A stretch of DNA of 5,878 nt, from contig JABEUL010000155.1 in assembly GCA_013044465.1 (NCBI GenBank), forward strand, positions 1 through 5,878, in the 5' to 3' direction. The DNA comes from Acidimicrobiales bacterium. GTDB taxonomy: Bacteria > Actinomycetota > Acidimicrobiia > Acidimicrobiales > JABEUL01. Every line of letters begins with the position of its first letter. Position 1 is the stretch's first letter. Positions 1 through 5,878 of this stretch are shown here, piece after piece. The position numbers and the translations under genes were made by a program. The notes beneath the pieces are model-generated. The model saw only the letters and a program-made list of their open reading frames with translations. It was not told where the DNA came from and searched no databases.

Positions 1-1
1 C

Positions 2-3000
2 AAAGAGACTAAATCTGTTATTTATGCATGTCACAGACGTGCAATAAGTTACGTTTTAAAATACGCAGAACAAGAAGTATTCCACTCAAGATCTGGAACA
101 AATGGGATAGTACAAGAAGATATTAAAGGTGTAGTAGCTACGGCATTTACCCATTGGGATTCAAGGGCAGGGGATCCTCAACTCCATGACCATGTTGTTA
201 TTTGGAATCGAGCCCAGGCACATTCAGATGGCAAGTGGAGGACACTTGATAGCAGGGGACTATTCAAAGCTGTAGTCACTCTCTCTGAGATGCACCAGGG
301 AGTACTTTTTGATGAATTAACTCAAGCACTTGGTGTTGGATGGGATGAAAGAACTAGACGCCACAGTGAAAAACCCAGGTGGGAGATTATGGAAGTTCCA
401 GAGAAGCTAATGGAGCAGTTTTCAAAAAGAGCTGAGCAAGTTGACATTAAAAGAGGTGAATTAATTAACTCCTTTGTTGATTCCCATGGAAGGCAGCCAA
501 CTGATGTTGAAGCAATCCGAATAAGACAGCAGGCAACACTTGAAACAAGAGGCAAAAAGAGCCACCGGAGTCTTCATGAGATGACCAAACTATGGCGGGA
601 CGAAGCAGCAAAGTTCATAAGTGATGACCAAAGTGCCTGGGTAACTAGTCTTCGAGATAGAAACGATCTGCCACTGCTTAAATCGATTGACTTGAGCCAA
701 GAGATCATCTCTGATGCGAGCGTAGTAGTTGTGACAAGAGTAGCCGAGAGGCATGCAACTTATTCAATAGATAACCTCAAAGCTGAGTCTCACCGACTGC
801 TTCATGGCGTGAGATTTATGACTCCTGATGAACGGATTGCCTGCTCTGACCGGATAGTTGAAGGTGCCATAAATAACTCAATTGCTCTTAGCCCACCAAC
901 GCTTCATCACACCCCAGAGAGATTTATCCGAAGTGATGGAAGCTCAAGACTACGACCAAAGAACCATGTGAAATACACCACTCAGCTGCTTCTAGATGCA
1001 GAAACTCGACTTCTTGAAGCTGGTCGCAACAATAATTCACCGAAGGTTTCAGTTGCCAAAGTTGTTGAAGTTGTGAACAATAACCTAGAAGGAAGAGATT
1101 ACAAACTAAGTGATGACCAATCTCTAGCAGTTGAGAAAATTGCAACTTCTGGAAGGGTATTAGATGTCTTAGTAGGACCTGCTGGAACTGGGAAATCAAC
1201 CACAATGGCAGGACTCAGGTCTCTTTGGGAGAGTGAGTATGGAGAGGGATCAGTAATTGGCCTAGCACCATCTAGTGCGGCTGCTGAAGTATTAGCTACT
1301 GAATTAGGAATTGACACTGAGAACACTGCCAAATGGTTAAGTGGCTATCGCCGCATACCTGAGCTTTCACTTAAACACAAGAAACTGGCAACTTCACTTT
1401 CAAGACACCCTCATAAAGCCTCGCCCCAGGCCTGGAAACTAAGGCAGAAGCTCACTGAGATTGAACAAGATATTGCATCTAAGAAACTTAAAAGTGGCCA
1501 GCTTGTTATTGTAGATGAAGCCTCCTTGGCAGGTACTTTTGCATTAGATGAGCTAGCTTCTGCTGTTAAAGATGTGGGAGCAAAGCTGCTACTAGTGGGT
1601 GACTGGGCTCAATTATCCTCAGTTGAAGCAGGAGGAGCTTTCTCACTACTAGTTAAAGATAGAGGAGACTTAGTCCCTGAATTAACTGATATTCGCCGCT
1701 TTGAGTCAAGGTGGGAGAAAACTGCCAGTGCACAGCTACGCACAGGAGACATAAGTTCAATTGAAGCTTATGACAACCATGGAAAAATCACTGAGGGTAC
1801 CCGGGAAGAACTCTTAGATTCAATATATAAAGCCTGGAAAAGTGATAGGGATTCTGGCAAAACAAGCCTCATGATTGCAGGCGACTCTTTAACAGTTAGG
1901 GAGCTAAACCAAAGGGCGAGAGCTGAACTGGTGGAGGCTGGAATTGTCAGTAAGGAAGGAGCCAAACTAGGAAGTGGATACATTGTCGGAGTTGGCGATG
2001 AGATCGTAACTAGACAGAACAATCGATTTTTAAGTGCAGGAAAGAGTTATGTCAAAAATGGCGACAGGTGGAAGGTAACTTCGATAAATAATGACGGGTC
2101 AATGGCAGTTCATAGGAATGGCATCGAAGTAGTTTTGCCCAAAGATTATGTTGAAGAATTCGTCGAATTAGATTATGCCTCTACTGCCCACCGGGCACAG
2201 GGAAGAACTGTAGATACCTCGCACTCTTTGGTTTCACCAACTACAACGAGAGAAGTTCTTTATGTTGCTGCCACAAGGGGAAAAGAGTCAAACAGTATTT
2301 ATGTTGACACGAACTACGATCCAGATCCTGACACTAGTCACGATGAAGTGGCTGCGAAGCAAAGTTGTCGTGATGTGCTAATCCAGGTTCTAAAAAATGA
2401 GGGAAGGGATGTATCTGCAACTGAGACAATTGCAAGTTTCCGAGAGGAACAAGGGAGCCTAAAAACGATGTTATCAGAGTATCTGACTTTGGCTAGTTTT
2501 GCTCAAGCACAACGATTTGAAGAAGTCTTTGATAGCCTCGGACTCAAGAGTGACCAGTTAGTTGAAATACAGGAAAGTGAATCATATGGAGCTTTATTAG
2601 CCGCATTAAGGGAAGCAGAAGCTTATGGTTTCAATCTCGAAAAAGATCTGCAACGGTTGGCCAGTGCCAGACCGACAGACGAGGCGGAGGATTTGGCTGC
2701 GTTATTACATGGAAGAGTTGACAGATGGATAGTCAATATCGGATGCAGCCGAAACCAGAATCAGAACTTGATAGTAGGGCTTGTGCCGAAAGTGCTGAAT
2801 GTCATAGATCCCGACATGCAAATGGCTCTTTTGGAGCGGGAAAATGCGATAGAAATGCGGGCAATACAACTAGCTGAAAAGGCAATGAATGACAACGCTC
2901 GATGGATAGCTGGACTAGGACCTCTGCCTAGTGATCAATCTCGCAAAAAGGTCTGGCTGGCTACAGTCTCAATGATTGCTGCTTATAGGGACTACTGGGA

Positions 3001-3190
3001 TATTGGAGATCATCCTAGCCCGTTAGGAAGTGAAGACAGGGCTGCAACTCTTTCGCAAGCTAGCCATAGAGCTCAGGCAAAGAAGTCTTTTGGCCAGCTG
3101 TCAGCGGCCACGTGCAATGGACCACCTTCCCAAGCCTTACATCCATCACTGCATCAAGTTGATAACCAAGAGATTTGTAGAAGTTTTTGA
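2..3190 (+). CDS. MobF-family conjugative relaxase-helicase (TraA/TrwC-like), 5' end outside the window
   Basis: The frame is open from base 2; the Met at 290 is internal, because coding continues upstream with conserved relaxase sequence. 1062 residues are visible (numbered from base 2). The relaxase domain shows FTHWDSR then LHDHVV, giving His51, His62 and His64. This spacing equals the metal-binding His150/161/163 of TrwC, so about 100 residues, including the catalytic tyrosines, are missing to the left. A RecD-like helicase follows: Walker A GPAGTGKST (392-400), Walker B VDEAS (Asp505), motif III GDWAQL (533), motif V AHRAQGRT (about 729), motif VI YVAATRGK (754). The C-terminal region (about 760-1062) ends in the family-like WLATVSMIAAYRDYW stretch plus a short tail I do not recognise. 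By family knowledge, the protein nicks oriT, stays bound to the 5' end of the strand, and unwinds it for transfer through a type IV secretion channel. All visible motifs are intact and there is no frameshift. GC is lower than in the convergent methyltransferase gene. Promoter and oriT are not in view. Confidence 0.95.
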   Translation, partial: KETKSVIYACHRRAISYVLKYAEQEVFHSRSGTNGIVQEDIKGVVATAFTHWDSRAGDPQLHDHVVIWNRAQAHSDGKWRTLDSRGLFKAVVTLSEMHQGVLFDELTQALGVGWDERTRRHSEKPRWEIMEVPEKLMEQFSKRAEQVDIKRGELINSFVDSHGRQPTDVEAIRIRQQATLETRGKKSHRSLHEMTKLWRDEAAKFISDDQSAWVTSLRDRNDLPLLKSIDLSQEIISDASVVVVTRVAERHATYSIDNLKAESHRLLHGVRFMTPDERIACSDRIVEGAINNSIALSPPTLHHTPERFIRSDGSSRLRPKNHVKYTTQLLLDAETRLLEAGRNNNSPKVSVAKVVEVVNNNLEGRDYKLSDDQSLAVEKIATSGRVLDVLVGPAGTGKSTTMAGLRSLWESEYGEGSVIGLAPSSAAAEVLATELGIDTENTAKWLSGYRRIPELSLKHKKLATSLSRHPHKASPQAWKLRQKLTEIEQDIASKKLKSGQLVIVDEASLAGTFALDELASAVKDVGAKLLLVGDWAQLSSVEAGGAFSLLVKDRGDLVPELTDIRRFESRWEKTASAQLRTGDISSIEAYDNHGKITEGTREELLDSIYKAWKSDRDSGKTSLMIAGDSLTVRELNQRARAELVEAGIVSKEGAKLGSGYIVGVGDEIVTRQNNRFLSAGKSYVKNGDRWKVTSINNDGSMAVHRNGIEVVLPKDYVEEFVELDYASTAHRAQGRTVDTSHSLVSPTTTREVLYVAATRGKESNSIYVDTNYDPDPDTSHDEVAAKQSCRDVLIQVLKNEGRDVSATETIASFREEQGSLKTMLSEYLTLASFAQAQRFEEVFDSLGLKSDQLVEIQESESYGALLAALREAEAYGFNLEKDLQRLASARPTDEAEDLAALLHGRVDRWIVNIGCSRNQNQNLIVGLVPKVLNVIDPDMQMALLERENAIEMRAIQLAEKAMNDNARWIAGLGPLPSDQSRKKVWLATVSMIAAYRDYWDIGDHPSPLGSEDRAATLSQASHRAQAKKSFGQLSAATCNGPPSQALHPSLHQVDNQEICRSF

Positions 3191-3194
3191 GGAG
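3189..3194 (+). promoter_or_regulatory. Shine-Dalgarno site overlapping the relaxase stop codon
   Basis: GAGGAG shares its first two bases with the TGA stop of the relaxase and sits 7 bases before an ATG at 3202. The match and spacing are those of a good ribosome binding site, and the position is typical of translational coupling to a next gene in the same operon. The frame it serves stops after nine codons, so it may be the surviving start of a lost gene. Confidence 0.45.
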
Positions 3195-3201
3195 TGATTT
3201 T

Positions 3202-3231
3202 ATGAAAAGTAACTCAGATTTTCACTTTTAA
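3202..3231 (+). pseudogene. Nine-codon reading frame after the relaxase, possible stump of a lost downstream gene
   Basis: ATG at 3202 follows a strong ribosome binding site by 7 bases and reads MKSNSDFHF before TAA at 3229-3231. The start lies 11 bases after the relaxase stop, as expected for a coupled operon gene, but the product is too short for any known role. The same frame is interrupted again at 3244, 3304 and 3403, with a 32-codon open block at 3307-3402 that resembles nothing I recognise. The simplest inference is that a small gene once followed the relaxase and has been truncated or decayed. It could also be a leader peptide or a chance ATG. Nothing in the nine residues identifies a family. 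Confidence 0.25.
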
Positions 3232-3359
3232 TACGCTACCACTTAGTCATCAACCAAGAAATCACCAAACGATGCTAGCTATTTTGCTTCTATTTATAAT
3301 GGATAAAAGGCGACAAGGCAAAATAAATACGTTAACGAACTCAAATTCACATCCCCCTT

Positions 3360-3385
3360 GCTTCTCAAGAAAATGTCCGAGAAGC
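3360..3385. repeat. Perfect 7-bp inverted repeat with 12-base loop
   Basis: GCTTCTC (3360-3366) and GAGAAGC (3379-3385) are exact reverse complements around a 12-base spacer. The pairing does not extend outward. No T run follows on either strand, so it does not meet the usual form of an intrinsic terminator, though its place between convergent genes would suit transcript-end protection or weak bidirectional termination. A protein-binding dyad or chance occurrence is also possible. Confidence 0.35.
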
Positions 3386-3511
3386 CTAATCGAATACAAG
3401 TTTGAATTAAAATCAACAAAAAAGCAGCTTAGCTTATGTCTACTATTTCTGGGGCACCTTAAATCTAACGACGATTAGTAGTAACAAACTAAATTCACCA
3501 AATCATTCAGC

Positions 3512-5878
3512 TTAGGAAATCCAGTGAGCGCCATCAGCATCGCTAGGGACCTCATAAACCTTTAGCACCTCATCGCCGTAATGGTTGATGACCTTCAATG
3601 CGATCCGCCCAGTGCTAGGAGGGGCAAATGGCCTCGATTTCGTCGAGTACAACGTTGCCCAGGCCCCCTCGTCAATGTCCGTGTTTAGTGAGCGCTGGAG
3701 CTTCTCGTATGGCTTGTCCGCTCCGGTGAAGTAGGCGTGGCGCACGAAGAACTGTTCGCCGTCGTAGTCCGTGTCGATGAACCAGCAGGCGATGTCATCC
3801 GTGGACGAGGGACGGACGACTCCAGTCGTCGGATCGTAGACGTCTACTCCATGCACTTCGACAACGATTTCTCTATCAGCGGAGGTGATCGTGACATCAG
3901 GTTCGCCGAAAACGGTGAACAGGTTTCCAGAGCCGGTCTTCTTGAGGAGTTCGCTCGACATAGCCAGGTCAGGGTTCATGTGAGTGAGGAGCACTCGCAG
4001 CCGTCCCATCTTGCGCTCGTCTTCAGCAGCAACGAAGCTATTGCCCGATGGAGCGAACTCCTTAGCGGTCTCCGATGTGTACGCTTCGAAGGCGAAACCA
4101 CAGACGACAAGGATGTCGAATCCGGCCCCCTTGAGTGCTTCCCGAGCTGCATCCTTGACCATATCCGGGCTGACAGTTCCATGCTCTGGCCCGATCATAA
4201 TGGCCACTGTGCGAACCTCGCCGGCTACATCGGTGATAGTTCCGTGAGCGTGGAGGATCCCGTCGCCTGAATACGGTTCGAGTAGATCAAACGTCAGGCG
4301 CTCGCCACGGAACGTGTTCTGCACTCCTGAAGTTTGCAGATTCTCCACAATCGTGGAGACAAACGATTCTTCATCGCCGTTGCCCAAACCCGTGTGCTTA
4401 TCTAGGGTGCGATGAGGGGAGAGCGATTCGACTGTGAAGCGACCACTGACCCGGACCTTTGCCGTGTCCTCGTAGGGCCTATCAACCAAGAGTTCCTGTT
4501 CCGCACCGATCGAGATGAGGTGATCGATCTCCTCTTGGCTCAGACCGGCGACGATCTTCCTGTTGCGCGCAATGTCTCCGAGCATGATGTGAGGGACGCG
4601 CTCGTAGACGAACCCGTGCCTGATGTCGTAGTTATGTTGCGCGGCTGGCAGTTCGTGGCCACTCAGTTCCCGCTCCTTGGCTGCCCCCTCGTTCGAGTCG
4701 GCGAGGAGGAAGAAGGGGTATCGGGCTGACATCAGTCGGGTCTTGGCGAGGGCAAGTGCAACACGGCTTGTGTCGATCGTGATCCAACGTCGTCCCCACT
4801 GCTCGGCAATGAACGCCGTGGTACCGGAACCGCAGGTCGGATCGAGCACGAGGTCGCCCGGATCAGTCGTGAGAAGAAGGCAGCGTTCGACCACTTTCGT
4901 GTTGGTCTGAACCACGTACACCTTGTCTTCGGTGAAGTTGCCCGTGCCGGTATCGGTCCAGAGGTTCGTCCGAACCTGATATCCGAAATCGTCGGCGAAG
5001 CGTACGTATCTGATGCTATTCTTCGCAACATGGATGCGACCGGCGAGCGCCAGTCGCTCCATTCCATCCGGATAGTTCGCTTTCCAGTGCGAGCTTGTAC
5101 CAGGACTGTACGTTTTCCCCTGGTACTCGAAGGGCTGGGGAGAGGACGAAGCTCCCTGTGATTGGATGTTGTCAGGCGTGTAGACGAGCGCTCCTTTTGG
5201 AAGAGGAACGTCACCCTGCTGTTCTGCTGCTGTCATTCCACGTTTCGTGCCGTCCGGCAACGCCAACCAGCGGTAACTCTGGCGGTTCTCGGCCTTCTCC
5301 CACAGGGTGCGAGTCTTTACATTCGGCTTGGACTTCGCATACCAGAGCAGGTAGTCGCCAGCACGAGGAAGTTCTCGTGCGTCTGTAAAGCCGCTTGTAG
5401 TAACGAAAGAAATCAGGCTGACGAAGTTTTCTGGACCGAACACCTCGTCGAGTAGGGACCGGACTAGGTGCACGTTCTCATCGCCCATTTGAATGAAAAT
5501 CGATCCCGACTCGGTCAATAGGTCCCGAGCGACGATCAGCCGTTCACGCAAATAAGTGAGATATGAGTTGATCCCATCCTGCCAGGTGTCACGGAACGCC
5601 TTGACCTGCTCAGGCTGGCGACTGGCGTCCGAGCCATCCTTCACGTCACGCTTGCGAGTAGAGACCTGCCAGTTCGACCCGAACTTGATGCCGTATGGCG
5701 GGTCCATGTAAATCATCTGGGCCTGACCACGGAGCCTCTCCTTCTCGGCCATGCTGTTCATTACTAGGAGCGCATCGCCGAGCACTATGCGGTTTGACCA
5801 GTTGGCAGCGTGCTCGTAGAACTCAACTTGTTCGTACCCTTCGAGCCCATCGAAGTCCTCGAAGAGCAGAAGCTGTTC
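3512..5878 (-). CDS. Beta-class DNA methyltransferase of a type III-like restriction-modification system (Mod subunit), 5' end outside the window
   Basis: The minus-strand frame is open to the right edge. The GTG at 5785 is internal: the 31 codons before it read family-like sequence (FYEHAANWSNRIVLGD), so the start lies beyond 5878, by family memory some 130 residues upstream. 788 residues are visible. Motif IV DPPYG is at residues 59-63 (bases 5704-5690), followed by SGSIFIQMGDENVH (about 124) and a probable target-recognition stretch. The AdoMet-binding motif I, DPTCGSGTT, starts at residue 346 (bases 4843-4817). Motif IV before motif I is the beta-class order of type III Mod enzymes, and DPPY suits N6-adenine (or N4-cytosine) methylation. 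Residues about 410-788 form a second region containing RPYED (about 467), FTVESLSPHR and VINHYGDEVLKVYEV. I recognise it as typical of this family but cannot assign it a fold. Such enzymes usually pair with a DEAD/DEAH-helicase restriction subunit; none follows here, so a partner would have to be encoded beyond 5878 or be absent. GC is much higher than in the relaxase, suggesting separate origin. Confidence 0.92.
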   Translation of the reverse strand, partial: EQLLLFEDFDGLEGYEQVEFYEHAANWSNRIVLGDALLVMNSMAEKERLRGQAQMIYMDPPYGIKFGSNWQVSTRKRDVKDGSDASRQPEQVKAFRDTWQDGINSYLTYLRERLIVARDLLTESGSIFIQMGDENVHLVRSLLDEVFGPENFVSLISFVTTSGFTDARELPRAGDYLLWYAKSKPNVKTRTLWEKAENRQSYRWLALPDGTKRGMTAAEQQGDVPLPKGALVYTPDNIQSQGASSSPQPFEYQGKTYSPGTSSHWKANYPDGMERLALAGRIHVAKNSIRYVRFADDFGYQVRTNLWTDTGTGNFTEDKVYVVQTNTKVVERCLLLTTDPGDLVLDPTCGSGTTAFIAEQWGRRWITIDTSRVALALAKTRLMSARYPFFLLADSNEGAAKERELSGHELPAAQHNYDIRHGFVYERVPHIMLGDIARNRKIVAGLSQEEIDHLISIGAEQELLVDRPYEDTAKVRVSGRFTVESLSPHRTLDKHTGLGNGDEESFVSTIVENLQTSGVQNTFRGERLTFDLLEPYSGDGILHAHGTITDVAGEVRTVAIMIGPEHGTVSPDMVKDAAREALKGAGFDILVVCGFAFEAYTSETAKEFAPSGNSFVAAEDERKMGRLRVLLTHMNPDLAMSSELLKKTGSGNLFTVFGEPDVTITSADREIVVEVHGVDVYDPTTGVVRPSSTDDIACWFIDTDYDGEQFFVRHAYFTGADKPYEKLQRSLNTDIDEGAWATLYSTKSRPFAPPSTGRIALKVINHYGDEVLKVYEVPSDADGAHWIS

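Larger units (their letters stand above)
3191..3511. other. AT-rich gap between convergent genes, no convincing gene
   Basis: This 321-base stretch separates the 3' ends of the relaxase and the methyltransferase. Hand counts of two 60-base lines give 38-40% GC, below both flanks. It contains the ribosome binding site and nine-codon frame at its left end and a 7-bp inverted repeat at 3360-3385. A TATAAT at 3295-3300 has no credible -35 partner at 16-18 bases. A run of six A (six T on the minus strand) at 3418-3423 has only a 3-bp stem before it, so I do not call a terminator for the methyltransferase. CAGCTTAG occurs at about 3425 and again at about 3508, the second copy running into the methyltransferase stop. 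No tRNA, integrase core site or terminal inverted repeat of an insertion sequence was seen. Confidence 0.6.

Noticed and set aside
290..292. ATG at 290 as the start of the relaxase
   Set aside because: The frame is open to the left edge, and the upstream codons encode the metal-binding histidines of the relaxase domain, so this Met is internal.
3193..3229. Possible relaxase terminator: AGTGA/TCACT or AAAAGT/ACTTTT stem ending in TTTT
   Set aside because: The stems are only 5-6 bp and AT-rich, with loops of 24 and 13 bases, and they overlap the short frame. They are too weak to call.
3295..3300. TATAAT as a promoter -10 element
   Set aside because: No acceptable -35 hexamer is found at normal spacing, there is no extended -10, and no real gene lies downstream. 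Such hexamers are common in AT-rich DNA.
3416..3440. Possible methyltransferase terminator (minus-strand T6 run after an AGC-TAA-GCT hairpin)
   Set aside because: The stem is only 3 bp, insufficient for an intrinsic terminator.
3272..3478. 68-residue plus-strand reading frame in the AT-rich gap
   Set aside because: No ribosome binding site precedes the ATG, the composition follows the AT-rich background, and the translation resembles no family I know. It is likely a chance frame.
3737..4270. 177-residue plus-strand frame opposite the methyltransferase
   Set aside because: It lies entirely antisense within the well-supported methyltransferase gene and shows no motif of its own. Long antisense frames are expected opposite GC-rich genes.
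4732..5214. 160-residue minus-strand frame in another register inside the methyltransferase
   Set aside because: It is an arginine- and serine-rich out-of-frame translation of the methyltransferase core and carries no recognisable domain.
5783..5785. GTG at 5785 as the start of the methyltransferase
   Set aside because: The 31 upstream codons are open to the window edge and read family-typical sequence just before motif IV, so the true start is outside.

Overview
The window fits a plasmid or integrated conjugative element of an actinobacterium (Actinomycetota), caught between a conjugation gene and a DNA-modification gene. The actinobacterial call rests on the relaxase: its metal motif (LHDHVVIWN), the following RTLDSRGLFKAVV-type stretch, and its helicase and C-terminal motifs look like the TraA-type MobF relaxases of that phylum. 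This is family recognition by eye, not a search. The genus cannot be named. The relaxase base composition (about 35-50% GC in lines counted by hand) is low for most actinobacteria.

Layout: positions 2-3190 (+) hold a large relaxase-helicase, open at the left edge. About 100 N-terminal residues with the catalytic tyrosines lie outside the window, but the three metal-binding histidines and the full RecD-like helicase are visible. Positions 3191-3511 are an AT-rich stretch (about 40% GC in sampled lines) with no convincing gene. It holds a well-placed ribosome binding site followed by a nine-codon reading frame, and a 7-bp perfect inverted repeat. Positions 3512-5878 (-) hold a beta-class DNA methyltransferase of the type III Mod-like family, open at the right edge. 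It is clearly richer in GC (57-68% in sampled lines).

The two genes converge, so each runs its 3' end into the AT-rich gap. The relaxase would nick and unwind the element for transfer. The methyltransferase would mark host or element DNA, probably as half of a restriction-modification system whose restriction subunit is not in the window. The change of composition at about 3515 and the cut-off reading frame after the relaxase suggest that the methyltransferase segment was joined to the conjugation module by recombination. I found no RNA gene, CRISPR array, insertion sequence, integrase or origin of transfer. Both large genes belong to recognisable families; the joint and the unassigned C-terminal half of the methyltransferase are the least explained parts.
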